64,000 nucleotides of DNA from Streptomyces deccanensis (GCF_022385335.1 NZ_CP092431.1:5270001-5334000); one strand, 5' to 3'. Positions 7,725 through 16,484 are shown, counted from the stretch's first letter. Notes: generated by a model from the letters alone, not told the origin. Numbers and translations: made by a program.

Positions 7725-8523
7725 TGGCTTCGTCCAGGCGGGTCAGGAAGGCACCCAGCGCCTTGTTGAACTCCTCCGGGCGTTCCAGGTTCGGCAGGTG
7801 GGCGGCGTCGTCGACGACGTGGAGGGTGGAGTCGGGGAGGGCGGTGTGCATGGCCTCGGCGTCGGAGACCGGGGTGTACTCGTCGTCGGCGCCCACGACG
7901 ACCAGCGCCGGGACGGTGACGCGGGTGAGCAGCTCGCGGTAGTCGGGGCGCTCGGCCCGCCCGCGCAGGGCCGCCGCGGCGCCCTCCGGGTCGGTGGCCG
8001 TCATCATGCGGCGCACATGGGCCGCGACGTCCGCGTCGGCGTACGGCGCGACCATCTTGAACAGCACCTCGTCGGCGTACCCCGCCATGCCCTCGCGCAG
8101 CAGCCGGTCGGCCATGGCGTTCCGGGCCCGCCGGCCCTCCCCGGTCTCGGCGGCCGGGAAGGTGTCGGCGAGGAGGAGGCCCCGGACGCGGTGCGGGAAC
8201 AGGCGGTAGCACTCCATCGCGATCTGGCCGCCCATGGAGAGCCCTCCGAGGACGAACTCCGGGACCCCCAGGTCGTCCAGCAGTGCCGCGATGTCCTCGG
8301 CGAAGGTGGACAGCGGGGTGACGCCCGGGACGACGGGGGACCGGCCGTAGCCGCGCAGGTCGGGCGCGACGACGCGGCGGGAGGCGGAGAACTCGGCGAT
8401 CTGCGGGGACCACATCGTGCGGTCGAAGGGGTGGCCGTGGACGAGGACGAGGGGGACGCGGGCGACGGGTCGGCCCGCGGAATCGTGTTCCCCTTTGTCC
8501 TCGTATGCGAGGAAGGTGGTCAT
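7708..8523 (-). CDS. Alpha/beta hydrolase
   Basis: A 271-residue single-domain alpha/beta hydrolase. The catalytic triad is visible: nucleophile Ser96 in GGLSMGGQ, Asp in VVGADDEYTP (about residue 217) and His in DDAAHLPNLE (about residue 245). The oxyanion-hole motif LVHGHPFDRTMW starts at residue 27. Its closest-looking families are 3-oxoadipate enol-lactonase-like and related esterases; the substrate is not deducible. The chosen start (ATG 8521-8523) gives the usual short N-terminus before the first strand. It is divergent from a MocR-type regulator, with direct-repeat operators between them, so it is the likely target of that regulator. Confidence 0.88.
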   Translation of the reverse strand: MTTFLAYEDKGEHDSAGRPVARVPLVLVHGHPFDRTMWSPQIAEFSASRRVVAPDLRGYGRSPVVPGVTPLSTFAEDIAALLDDLGVPEFVLGGLSMGGQIAMECYRLFPHRVRGLLLADTFPAAETGEGRRARNAMADRLLREGMAGYADEVLFKMVAPYADADVAAHVRRMMTATDPEGAAAALRGRAERPDYRELLTRVTVPALVVVGADDEYTPVSDAEAMHTALPDSTLHVVDDAAHLPNLERPEEFNKALGAFLTRLDEATPGLR

Positions 8524-8550
8524 GGAATCGACCCTAGGGCGCCCCAACTC

Positions 8551-8584
8551 CTCGGTGCAATAAGATCTTTGCCCTCGGTGCAAT
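8551..8584 (+). promoter_or_regulatory. Direct-repeat operator for the MocR-type regulator
   Basis: Two exact copies of CTCGGTGCAAT (8551-8561 and 8574-8584) lie in the 74-base gap between the divergent hydrolase and MocR genes, spaced 23 bases start to start (about two helical turns). Direct repeats in a divergent promoter are typical binding sites of MocR/PdxR/GabR dimers. The second copy is only 14 bases before the GTG start, so binding would probably repress the regulator itself. Confidence 0.6.
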
Positions 8585-8597
8585 GAGGAGGAAGGCC

Positions 8598-10052
8598 GTG
8601 GCCGACTACCGGCGTATCGCCGATCGCGTCGCGGACGACATCGCGTCCGGGCGGCTGAAGCCCGGTGACCGGCTGCCGCCGCAGCGGCTGTTCGCACGGC
8701 GGCGGGGGATCGCCGGGTCGACCGCAGGGCGCGTGTACGCGGAGCTGGTGCGGCGCGGGCTGGTGGTGGGGGAGGTCGGGCGCGGGACGTTCGTCCGGGC
8801 GGCGCCGACGGCGGCGTCGGCGGGGCGGGCGCTGGCCGAGCCGGCGGGCCCGGCGCCGGTGAACCTGGAGCTCAACTACCCCTCCGCGCCGGGCCAGTCG
8901 GAGCTGCTGGCCACCGGGCTGGCGCCGTTGCTGCGGCCGGACGTGCTGACGGACGCGCTGCGTACGGCGCCCGCGACCGGTACGGCCGCCGCGCGCGAGG
9001 CGGCGGCCGGGTTGCTGGCCACGGCCGGCTGGCGCCCTGACCCGGAACGCTTCCTCTTCGCCGGGAACGCCCGCCAGGCCATCGCCGCGGCCCTCGCCCA
9101 CCTCGTACGGCCCGGGGGCCGCGTCGGCGTCGAGTCCCTCACGTATCCCCTGGTCAAGGAGATCGCCGGACGGCTGGGGGTGACCCTGGTGCCGCTCGCG
9201 ACGGACGGGGAGGGGCTCCGGCCGGAGGCCGTGGCCGCCGCGCACCGGGCCGCGCCGCTGTCGGCGGTGTACGCGCAGCCGACGCTGCACAATCCGACGT
9301 CCATGACGATGGGGGCGGGACGCCGGGCCGAACTCGCGCGAGTGCTCCGGGAGTTGGACCTTCCGGTGATCGAGGACCGGATCTGGTCGTTCCTGGCGGG
9401 CGGCGATACGGGCACGGGCGGCGATACGGGCACGGGCGGCGCTCGGCCCGAGAATGCGGGCGGAGGTGTCGGTGACGCGGCGGCGCTGCCGCCGTTGGCC
9501 GCGTACGCGCCCGAGCGGGTGTACGTCGTGGACGGGCTGTCCAAGCGGGTGGCGCCGGGGCTGACCGTCGGGTTCCTGGTGGTGCCGGAGGGACGGGTCG
9601 GGGGCGCGGCGGCCGCGTTGCGGTCGGGCGGCTGGGTGGCCGGGCGGTTCGCGTTGGAGGCGGGGGTGCGGTGGATCGGGGACGGCACGGTCGAGCGGCT
9701 GGTCGCGGCGAAACGGGCCGACGCGGCGGCACGGCAGCGGCTGGTCGCCGAGCACCTCGCGGGGTTCACCGTGCGGGGGGACGCACGGGCCTACTACGCG
9801 TGGTGGGAGCTGCCCGGGCCCTGGCGGGCGGACACGTTCCGCGCGGCGGCCGCCGAACGGGGCGTGGCGGTGACCCCGGGGCCGGCGTTCAGCGTCGCGG
9901 GGGCGGGGCGGGGGACGGCTCCGGGCGGTCCGGCGGCCGGCGCCGCGGCTTCCGCCGCCGACTGCGTCAGGCTCGGGCTCGCGTCGGTTCCTCCGCCGGT
10001 GCTGGCGGGGGCGCTGCGGACGCTCGGCGATGTCGTACGAGGTGGCCCGTGA
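8598..10052 (+). CDS. MocR-subfamily GntR regulator (HTH plus aminotransferase-like domain)
   Basis: A 484-residue fusion of an N-terminal GntR winged helix (residues 1-72: ADDIASGRLKPGDRLPPQRLFARRRGIAGSTA with recognition helix) and a fold-type I aminotransferase-like domain. The PLP lysine is Lys316 in VVDGLSKRVAPG. Other PLP-site pieces are YAQPTLHNPTS and the VIEDR Asp. The GTG at 8598 is preferred over the ATG at 8583 because GAGGAGGAAGG (8585-8595) sits at the right distance. A short GGDTGTG tandem duplication near residue 270 is unusual for the family. MocR proteins sense PLP or amino-group ligands; the likely target is the divergent hydrolase. The 3' end overlaps a convergent gene by 86 bases. 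Confidence 0.88.
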   Translation: MADYRRIADRVADDIASGRLKPGDRLPPQRLFARRRGIAGSTAGRVYAELVRRGLVVGEVGRGTFVRAAPTAASAGRALAEPAGPAPVNLELNYPSAPGQSELLATGLAPLLRPDVLTDALRTAPATGTAAAREAAAGLLATAGWRPDPERFLFAGNARQAIAAALAHLVRPGGRVGVESLTYPLVKEIAGRLGVTLVPLATDGEGLRPEAVAAAHRAAPLSAVYAQPTLHNPTSMTMGAGRRAELARVLRELDLPVIEDRIWSFLAGGDTGTGGDTGTGGARPENAGGGVGDAAALPPLAAYAPERVYVVDGLSKRVAPGLTVGFLVVPEGRVGGAAAALRSGGWVAGRFALEAGVRWIGDGTVERLVAAKRADAAARQRLVAEHLAGFTVRGDARAYYAWWELPGPWRADTFRAAAAERGVAVTPGPAFSVAGAGRGTAPGGPAAGAAASAADCVRLGLASVPPPVLAGALRTLGDVVRGGP

Positions 10053-10905
10053 GCCAGGCGGTCGCGGCCACGGTCGTACCGAGGAGCAACAGCCCCCAGG
10101 TCACCGTGCGCAGGGTGGCCGTGAGGGCGTCGTAGACGGCACCCGCTGCCGCCGGGGAGACGTCCGGGGGCAGGTCGGCGAGGGTGAGGTGGCGGCCGAG
10201 GGCGACGGCGACGCCGAGCAGCGCACCGCCGAGCGCCGCGCCGAGACCTGTCGCGCAGACCGCCCGACGACGCTGCGTCGCGACGAGTACGCCCCCGGCG
10301 GCCAGTGCGAGCGCACCGACCGGAAGCCAGAACGCGGCGATTTCGAGCACGCGATACCCCTTTCGAAGCTGGACCAGTTCCGTGGCCGACAACACCTCGA
10401 CCTCGGTGCGCGCGACCGGGATGCGGTGGGCGAACGGCACGTGGTCGCGCACGAGTTGCCGTTTGACGCGCTCGGCGACCGGTGCGAGGTCGAGCGCCAC
10501 CCCCCGCGCCCCGCCGACGCCGGGCCCGCCCGCGCCGCCGCTGTCGGTGTCGTCCGCGCGCACCGCCGTCAGCACCGCGTCGTGCGCCGCCCGGTTCACC
10601 ATGTGCCACGCCGTGCGGAACGCCTCGGTCTGGGTGAAGGAGCGCGCCGCCTCGTGCGTGAACTCCCGTACCGGGCCCCGCAGTGGCGGCCCCACCCGGA
10701 CCTCGCGCAGGACCCCGGCGGCGACCGCGTCCGCGAGCGCCTCCCGTACGGCCGGGTCGGTGGCCAGCGGCGCCATGACCGCCTCGTACCGCGTCCGGTC
10801 CGCGAGTTCGTACGTCGCCCACGCGGCCAGCGCGCCCACCGGCGTCAGCAGGCAGGCGAGCGCGGTCAGTACGGCCGACAGGGCGCCGCGGGCACGGTGG
10901 GACAC
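9967..10905 (-). CDS. Integral membrane protein, function unknown
   Basis: About 312 residues: one N-terminal transmembrane helix (ALSAVLTALACLLTPVGALAAW), a long exterior region (about residues 30-215) with YELADRTRYEAVMAPLATDPAVREAL, then three helices near the C-terminus (FWLPVGALALAAGGVL, GLGAALGGALLGVAVALG, VTWGLLLLGTTVAATAWL). This layout with the WATYELADxxRY motif recurs in Streptomyces membrane proteins of unknown role. The GTG at 10903-10905 gives the usual N-terminus VSHRARGAL, but GGAGGG directly abuts it. An upstream GTG at 11029-11031 would add 42 residues that look non-coding. It overlaps the MocR gene tail by 86 bases, convergently. Confidence 0.65.
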   Translation of the reverse strand: MSHRARGALSAVLTALACLLTPVGALAAWATYELADRTRYEAVMAPLATDPAVREALADAVAAGVLREVRVGPPLRGPVREFTHEAARSFTQTEAFRTAWHMVNRAAHDAVLTAVRADDTDSGGAGGPGVGGARGVALDLAPVAERVKRQLVRDHVPFAHRIPVARTEVEVLSATELVQLRKGYRVLEIAAFWLPVGALALAAGGVLVATQRRRAVCATGLGAALGGALLGVAVALGRHLTLADLPPDVSPAAAGAVYDALTATLRTVTWGLLLLGTTVAATAWLTGHLVRHRRASAAPPPAPAEEPTRARA

Positions 10906-11096
10906 CCCTCCAGGCAAGACCCCCGCCCACGACGTCGCGAGCGCTCCGGACCCACGTGACTGCGAATGGCCCCACAGGACAAGCCGAACGGGGAGGGGCG
11001 GCGGCGGAGTCCGCTCCGGTGGAGCACTCACTCGAACGGGTGTTACCTGGAGGAAGAGTGACAGGGGTGGCGAAGGGGGTGCCGAGGAGGCAAGGC

Positions 11097-11594
11097 ATGC
11101 GTAGTGACCCGCGTACTCCGAGTTCTTCCCTCTCCCCGAGTTCTCCGCCCACTTCTGCCCTGCGGGCCCTCGTCGCGGCCGGGATCACCGGTGGTGTGCT
11201 CGCGGTGTCGGCGCTCGGCACCACGGCGGCGGGCGCCTCCGACGGCTCCGTCCGGGGCACGGTCGTCTCCGGCGGCGACCTCAACCTCCGCGCACAGCCG
11301 ACCACGGACTCCCGCGTCGTCGGCTCCCTCGCGCCCGGCAGCCGGGCCGTCGTCGACTGCGAGGTCCGGGGCCAGAAGGTGTTCGGCGACCCGCACTGGT
11401 ACTGGCTCGGTGACGTCCGAGGCTGGGCGAGCGCGGTGTACGTCGACACGCACGGGCGCTCGGTGCCGAACTGCACGGACCCGTGCCCGAACTGGAAGGA
11501 CTGCGATCCCTGCCAGGACGGGCACGGTTCCGGGTCTGTCTCGTTCACGTGGACCTTCACGGCCTCCGGCACCTGGGAGTGGGAGGAGGAGTGA
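11097..11594 (+). CDS. Secreted SH3-domain protein with Cys-rich tail
   Basis: A 165-residue exported protein. Start ATG 11097 has GAGGAGG at 11084-11090. The signal peptide spans about residues 1-46 (ALRALVAAGITGGVLAVSALGTTAAGAS). A bacterial SH3 (SH3_3-like) domain follows at residues 52-118: GGDLNLRAQPTTDSRVVGSL is the characteristic opening, and WYWLGDVRGWASAVYV the closing strand. The tail has four Cys in CTDPCPNWKDCDPC and a C-terminal TWTFTASGTWEWEEE rich in Trp and Glu. Such domains bind cell-wall peptides in many exported proteins. The role is unassigned. Confidence 0.83.
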   Translation: MRSDPRTPSSSLSPSSPPTSALRALVAAGITGGVLAVSALGTTAAGASDGSVRGTVVSGGDLNLRAQPTTDSRVVGSLAPGSRAVVDCEVRGQKVFGDPHWYWLGDVRGWASAVYVDTHGRSVPNCTDPCPNWKDCDPCQDGHGSGSVSFTWTFTASGTWEWEEE

Positions 11595-11597
11595 GAG

Positions 11598-12074
11598 TCA
11601 GCGCAGGCGGTGGCCCGTCGCGTCCTCGTGGGTGTAGTAGCGGTAGAACGCGACCGCGAACACCGCCGCCGCGACGGCGAGGGACATGAGCGTCGCGCGC
11701 ACCACGGTGTGCTGGGGGGCCTGGCTGTAGAGGAAGCCGAAGGCGCAGCCGGCGAAGGCGGCCCAGAGGACGGCGTGCGGTTCGCGGCGGAGGAGGGGTG
11801 CGACGGTCTGTACGGCGATGAAGAGCGCCGCGAACACGAACGCGGTCACGAAGCCGAAGAGGAGGTTCCAGCCGGTGATGGGGCCGGCGTCACGGTTCAT
11901 GGCCGCGGCCCAGTAGCCGTAGACGAGGCCGAGGACCACCGGCAGGATCAGCTTCGTGAGCCGGTGGGTGCGCTCACTGAAGACGTCGGGCGTGGCCGGC
12001 CCCGCCGACCTGCCCGGGACCGAGGGCCGACCCGGGATCACGGGCCGCCCCGGAGTGGGTGCCGATTGAGCCAT
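11598..12074 (-). CDS. Small membrane protein, function unknown
   Basis: 158 residues. A Pro/Gly-rich N-terminal 35 residues contains two PGRPxxPGR repeats. Four hydrophobic helices follow (LTKLILPVVLGLVYGYWAAAM, GWNLLFGFVTAFVFAALFIAV, AVLWAAFAGCAFGFLYSQ, ATLMSLAVAAAVFAVAFYRYY). The start ATG at 12072-12074 has GAGGAG just upstream. The stop lies 3 bases from the stop of the convergent SH3 gene, so the two genes share essentially no spacer. No family name is recognised. Confidence 0.75.
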   Translation of the reverse strand: MAQSAPTPGRPVIPGRPSVPGRSAGPATPDVFSERTHRLTKLILPVVLGLVYGYWAAAMNRDAGPITGWNLLFGFVTAFVFAALFIAVQTVAPLLRREPHAVLWAAFAGCAFGFLYSQAPQHTVVRATLMSLAVAAAVFAVAFYRYYTHEDATGHRLR

Positions 12075-12221
12075 GGGAGCACTCCTCTCTTCCCTCCCCC
12101 GCCACTCTCCGCCCCGTCTACCAGACCACACCTGGGGAGGGCCCCTGGCAAGTCGGGGGACGGGGGTGGTGACGGGGGTGGGCGGATGCGGGGGGCGCGG
12201 GGCCGTGTTTCGCTGGTGGGC

Positions 12222-13448
12222 ATGCGGATGCGGATGCCGGTGCCGCTCGGGCGCCGGGAGCCGGACCCCGTCGCGCGGCAGCAGCCGCTGCGTATCCGCG
12301 GGCGGAACGTCGCCTGGCTGCCGCCGCTCGTCGTGCTGCTCGCCGTACCGGTGGTCGACTGGATGACCGGCGGCGACTTCCGGGTCATCTCCTGGCTGGT
12401 CCTGGTCCCGGGCACCGCCGCCGCGGTCTGCCGGGTGTGGACGACGGCGCTGTTCGCGGCGCTCGCGATGTTCATGTACATCCTCGGCGACAACTCCTGG
12501 CCCCACCAGGAACGCACCGGCCTCCCCGACTTCGTCCTCGTCGCCCTCGGCGGCATCCTCTCCGTGCTGGCCTGCGCGGTACGGCTGCGCGGCCAGGAGC
12601 GCATGCTGCACATGCGGGCCGTCGTCGACACCACCCGCCGTATCCTGCTCCGCCAGCTCCCGCCGGACGTCGGCGGCCTGGACCACGCCGAGATCTACCT
12701 CGCCGCCGACAGCGAGGCCCGCGTCGGCGGTGACTTCTACGACATCCAGCCCAGCCCCCACGGCACCCGCGTCGTCATCGGCGACGTCCAGGGCAAGGGG
12801 CTCGCGGCGGTCGAGGCGGCCTCCGTGCTGCTCGGCACGTTCCGCGAGGCCGCCTACCACGAGGCCGACCCGGCCACCGTGGCCGAGCGGTTGGAGACCC
12901 GTATGGTCCGCCACGTGCGCTACTGCGCGCACGTCGGCCGCGACGACGCCGAACGCTTCGCCACCGCCGTCCTCCTCGACTTCCCCGAACTGCGCAGCGC
13001 GCGCACCGACTGGGGCCCGGACCTCACGGGGCTCGACGCGCTCACCGTGGACGTCGTCAACTTCGGCCACGAACCCCCGCTGCTGCTCTCCCCCCTCGGG
13101 GTGCGCTTCCTCCCGATGGAGGACGGACTGCCGCTGGGGCTCGGTGAGTTGGCGCCGCGCGACACCCGGACGGCCACCGTGCGGCTCGCCGCCGACGAGA
13201 CGTTGCTGCTGGTCACGGACGGGGTGACGGAGGCGCGTGACGGGCGCGGGGTGTTCTTCCCGCTCCGCGAGTACCTCGCCCGCGCCCTCGCCGCCGGGGC
13301 GCCCGTCCTCGACCCCGAGTGCCTGGTCGGCCTCGTCCGTGACGGCGTCCTCGCCCACACCGGCGGCGGCCTCGACGACGACACGACGATCTTCGCGGTG
13401 CGCCGGGCGACGGAGCCGCTGCGCCGGGCTCCGGGCGCCCCGCGGTGA
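12222..13448 (+). CDS. Membrane-bound PP2C/SpoIIE-type Ser/Thr phosphatase
   Basis: A 408-residue protein. Three transmembrane helices lie in residues 30-110 (VAWLPPLVVLLAVPVVDW, VISWLVLVPGTAAAV, FVLVALGGILSVLACAV), followed by a PP2C_SIG (SpoIIE-like) phosphatase domain from about residue 150. Metal-binding motifs are present: EARVGGDFYDI, IGDVQGKG, VTDGVTEARDG and DDDTTIFAV. Such proteins dephosphorylate anti-anti-sigma factors in partner-switching cascades. No anti-sigma partner is adjacent. The start is one of three closely spaced ATGs (12222, 12228, 12234). Confidence 0.87.
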   Translation: MRMRMPVPLGRREPDPVARQQPLRIRGRNVAWLPPLVVLLAVPVVDWMTGGDFRVISWLVLVPGTAAAVCRVWTTALFAALAMFMYILGDNSWPHQERTGLPDFVLVALGGILSVLACAVRLRGQERMLHMRAVVDTTRRILLRQLPPDVGGLDHAEIYLAADSEARVGGDFYDIQPSPHGTRVVIGDVQGKGLAAVEAASVLLGTFREAAYHEADPATVAERLETRMVRHVRYCAHVGRDDAERFATAVLLDFPELRSARTDWGPDLTGLDALTVDVVNFGHEPPLLLSPLGVRFLPMEDGLPLGLGELAPRDTRTATVRLAADETLLLVTDGVTEARDGRGVFFPLREYLARALAAGAPVLDPECLVGLVRDGVLAHTGGGLDDDTTIFAVRRATEPLRRAPGAPR

Positions 13449-13543
13449 GCGCTCGCGCCCTGCTCCTGCCCTGCTCCTTTCCCCCTTCGCACGTGCAGCG
13501 GTTACCGTGCTGGCTGGTGCAGGTGATCGACGGGGAGGGAACG

Positions 13544-14809
13544 ATGCCCGGAACGGTGCTGCTGATCGCGGCCTCTCCCATGGGCAAGGGGTGCCTGGTG
13601 GACGCGGCCTCCGTGCTCCCCGTACTGGCGGCCGTCACGCCCGAGGTGCTGTCCGGCACGGGGACGGCCAACGTCGTGGAGCTGGCCGATCCGCTGGAGC
13701 CGCAGGCCGTCCTGACGCGGTTGCGTGCGGCGGCCACCGCGCCCGGACCGCTCACCGTGTACCTCGCCGGGCAGCTGCAACTCGACCGCAAGCAGCGGCT
13801 CGTGCATCTGGCGCTGGCGCGTACGACACCGGCGACCGTGCGGTACACCGCGTTCCCCTGGCACTGGATCGTGGAGGAGCTGAGGCTGCGTACGCCCGGG
13901 ACGACGACGTTGTTCGTCGATCTGCACGCCGACGCGGAGGTGTGGCAGCAACTGGCCGGACAGCCGTTGACGCTCGGGCCGGGGGTGAGCGTGTACGGGC
14001 GGGTCGCGCCGCCGGTTGCGGGGGTGCGGCGGAGCGTGGCCGTGCCGGGGTACATGAAGGCGCTGGCGACCATACTGCGGAGTGGACAGCGGCCGGAGCC
14101 GGCGGTGCTGCACGAGCAGGTGCTCGCCCGCACGGGAGGCTACGGCGACCTGGTCCTCTCCTACGACGCCACGGGCGGGGTGCGGGGTGCCGTGCCGCGG
14201 GCCACGCCGGGTGCCGTGCCGGGTGCGGTGCGGGGTGCCATGCCCGGAGGTCTCACCCCCGCCGCCCCCACCCCTCCCCGTCCGCAGGGTGCCGCGCCCC
14301 AGGCGTCCCGAAGCCGTCCTCCGGCCCTGCCCGCGCCTCCGGCGAACCCCCCGTCCACGCCCCCGGCGAACGACGCGGCCGTGGTCGACCCGCACGCCGC
14401 CATCAGTGCGGCCGTCGGGGCCGGGCTGCATGCCGAGGCCGACGCCCTTGCCGCTCGGTGCGAGCAGGGGGCCCTGCGGGAGTTCGGGGACGGGTCGGAG
14501 GAGGTCCTGCACTGGCGGGAGGTGCGGGCGGACCTGGCCATGTTCGCGGGCGACCCGGCGGGCAGCTGCGCGGCCTGGATGGGGGTCGCCCGGGCGCGGC
14601 TCGCGGCGGGACGGTCGGCCCAGGACCCGGCGGTCGAGGCCGCGGTCGACCGGGCGCACCACCAGTGGGGGTTGATCACGGACACCGCGCGCGCCCATGA
14701 ACTCGGCGTGGAATTCGTGGAGTTGCGGGACCGGGTGCCGGGACGACGCGCCGGCGCACTGGAGCACGCCCGGCAGCACCTGGCCGAACTGCGGCGGCAG
14801 CCCGCGTAG
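13544..14809 (+). CDS. Conserved Streptomyces protein of unknown function
   Basis: 421 residues. Start ATG 13544 is chosen because GGGGAGGGA ends four bases before it; a GTG overlapping the previous stop (13445) would add a poor leader. The N-terminal domain (residues 1-205) starts MPGTVLLIAASPMGKGCLVDAASVLPVL and has PGPLTVYLAGQLQLDRKQRL and FPWHWIVEELRLR. I remember similar proteins only as hypotheticals in Streptomyces. A Pro/Ala-rich linker with GAVPGAVRGAMPGG repeats (about 215-290) leads to a helical C-terminal domain (305-421) with TPR-like character (ADALAARCEQGALREFGDGSEEVL). Co-transcription with the upstream PP2C gene is likely. Confidence 0.7.
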   Translation: MPGTVLLIAASPMGKGCLVDAASVLPVLAAVTPEVLSGTGTANVVELADPLEPQAVLTRLRAAATAPGPLTVYLAGQLQLDRKQRLVHLALARTTPATVRYTAFPWHWIVEELRLRTPGTTTLFVDLHADAEVWQQLAGQPLTLGPGVSVYGRVAPPVAGVRRSVAVPGYMKALATILRSGQRPEPAVLHEQVLARTGGYGDLVLSYDATGGVRGAVPRATPGAVPGAVRGAMPGGLTPAAPTPPRPQGAAPQASRSRPPALPAPPANPPSTPPANDAAVVDPHAAISAAVGAGLHAEADALAARCEQGALREFGDGSEEVLHWREVRADLAMFAGDPAGSCAAWMGVARARLAAGRSAQDPAVEAAVDRAHHQWGLITDTARAHELGVEFVELRDRVPGRRAGALEHARQHLAELRRQPA

Positions 14810-14834
14810 ATGCTCCGGCGGCAGCCCGCGTAGA
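14792..14834. repeat. Tandem duplication of a gene 3' end including its stop codon
   Basis: CGGCGGCAGCCCGCGTAGA occurs at 14792-14810 (where TAG ends the preceding gene) and again at 14816-14834, a 24-base period. This mirrors the arrangement after the hydrolase at 7708. Confidence 0.85.
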
Positions 14835-15143
14835 CGCTGCGGCGGCGGCTGGATGAGGGATGAGGTCGGTCCGGCACGTACCCGGTAGGCCGAGCCGGTC
14901 GATGAGCCGTCGTTCCGTTCGTCATAGATCGATGAGCCGTCGATCAGGGCGAATGCCGGGCCGACCTCGGAGGGGGAGTTGTACGAGGTCACCCTGTGCG
15001 TACACAGGGTGGACACCGCACGTTGATCACTTAAGCGGTCGTCGCTCCGGAACGGATCGGAGCCGCATCAGAGATCGCTCAGAAACTCCCCAGCCGTGGG
15101 TAAAGTCCACATCGGGTCACCACCCATGGGTTATGCGGGCGGT
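14810..15143. other. Convergent intergenic region with direct and inverted repeats
   Basis: 334 bases separate the end of the unknown gene from the end of the sensor kinase gene. Besides the duplicated stop region it holds a 14-base direct repeat, TCGATGAGCCGTCG, at 14899-14912 and 14929-14942 (30-base period), and a 9-bp inverted repeat at 14990-15011. I see no convincing coding sequence in it. Confidence 0.6.
14990..15011. terminator. Inverted repeat, probable bidirectional terminator
   Basis: CACCCTGTG (14990-14998) and CACAGGGTG (15003-15011) form a perfect 9-bp stem with loop CGTA, located between converging genes. Confidence 0.5.
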
Positions 15144-16484
15144 TCAGGAGGGCGCCGGGATGCGCACCCTGAACCAGGCTCCTCGGCGCGAGGGTTCGGA
15201 CGGTTCCAGGGTGACCACGCCCCCGTGGGCCGTCGCGATCGCCGCCACGATGCTGAGGCCGAGCCCGCTGCCGGCGGCCCGCGTCTCCGCGCCGCGTACG
15301 AAGGGGTCGAAGAGCCGGGCGCGGAGTTCGGCGGGGATCCCCGGGCCGTCGTCCAGCACCTCGATCACCCGGTGGCCGTCCTCCGTACCGAGCCCGAGCG
15401 TGGTCGTCGTCCCCGGTGGCGTGTGGACGCGGGCGTTGGCCAGCAGGTTGGCGACGAGCTGGTGCAGCCGCAACGGGTCACCGGTGACCGTGTGGTCGCC
15501 GGGTGCCAGCAGCAGCCGTACGGGACGGTCGGGGTGGCAGGCACGGGCGGCGGAGACCGCGTCGCGGCACAGCTGGGCCAGGTCCACGCAGGTCAGTTGG
15601 AGGGGCTGGCCGAAGTCCAGGCGGGTCAGCAGCACCAACTCGTCGATGAGCGCGCCCATCCGGCCGACCTCGGTGGTGATCCGGTCGAGCGCCTCCCGCC
15701 GCATCGGTTCGTGGGCGGGGTCGTCGACCCGGGCGAGTTCGGTGTAACCGGAGATCGTGGTCAGCGGGTTGCGCAGCTCGTGCCCGGCGGCAGCCATGAA
15801 CTCGCGCAGCCGCCGCTCGGTGTCCTGCCGTTCCCTGACCTCTCGGCGGCCGAGGCGGCGGGCGCCGATCAGGACGGTGGCCAGGAGGGGGAGCGCGGCG
15901 GCCGTCTCGACCTGGAGCAGGTGCGCGACGGCCCGCCGGTCGTCGGCGGTGGACCGGGCGGTGACGACGTAACCGGCCTGGTGATCCCGGCCAGCGTCCG
16001 TCGTGCGCACCACCTTCGCGCGGTAGCTTTTCCCGAACGCCGAGGGTTCCGACCGGGCCGCGTACGCCTTCAGCCGGGCGGACGTCAGTGCCGGGAACGC
16101 GGGCAGGCCCGCCGACCCCGGGTGACGCTCGACGACCCTGCCCCGGTCGTCGAGGACGAGGACGAGACCGTTCTCGCCGAGGGGCGGGGCCGGGGGGACC
16201 GAAGCGGAGGGGGCGCCGCTGGCTCGCGTGATCTCCTGGTCGGTGCGGGCGGTGAGGTGGTGGGCGAGGGTGTGGGCGGAGAGGGCGGCGACGGCGCCCA
16301 GGGTCGCGATCATGGCGATCAGCCAGAAGCAGACGGTGCGTTGACCCGTGCGGTGGGGGCGGATCGGACGCTCGACCGGGGGCAGGGGGCGGCCGGGAAG
16401 GGGCCGCGGGCTCGTGTCGTCCGGGGCGAGCAGCCCGACGGCCCGGATGTTCTCCCCCAGCCCGGCGAACCCACTCACCGCCAC
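15144..16484 (-). CDS. Two-component sensor histidine kinase
   Basis: 446 residues. The first transmembrane helix is at residues 50-70 (VCFWLIAMIATLGAVAALSA), the extracytoplasmic sensor region at about 75-190, the second helix at 194-207 (AAALPLLATVLIGA), and a short HAMP-like linker follows. The HisKA domain carries phospho-acceptor His235 in AAAGHELRNPLTTISGYTEL. The HATPase domain has an N-box (LVANLLANARVHTP), G1 box (EVLDDGPGIP), F box (LFDPFVRG) and G2 box (GSGLGLSIV). All catalytic boxes are intact. It lies 52 bases downstream of the response regulator on the same strand, forming an operon. The signal is unknown. Confidence 0.93.
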   Translation of the reverse strand: MAVSGFAGLGENIRAVGLLAPDDTSPRPLPGRPLPPVERPIRPHRTGQRTVCFWLIAMIATLGAVAALSAHTLAHHLTARTDQEITRASGAPSASVPPAPPLGENGLVLVLDDRGRVVERHPGSAGLPAFPALTSARLKAYAARSEPSAFGKSYRAKVVRTTDAGRDHQAGYVVTARSTADDRRAVAHLLQVETAAALPLLATVLIGARRLGRREVRERQDTERRLREFMAAAGHELRNPLTTISGYTELARVDDPAHEPMRREALDRITTEVGRMGALIDELVLLTRLDFGQPLQLTCVDLAQLCRDAVSAARACHPDRPVRLLLAPGDHTVTGDPLRLHQLVANLLANARVHTPPGTTTTLGLGTEDGHRVIEVLDDGPGIPAELRARLFDPFVRGAETRAAGSGLGLSIVAAIATAHGGVVTLEPSEPSRRGAWFRVRIPAPS

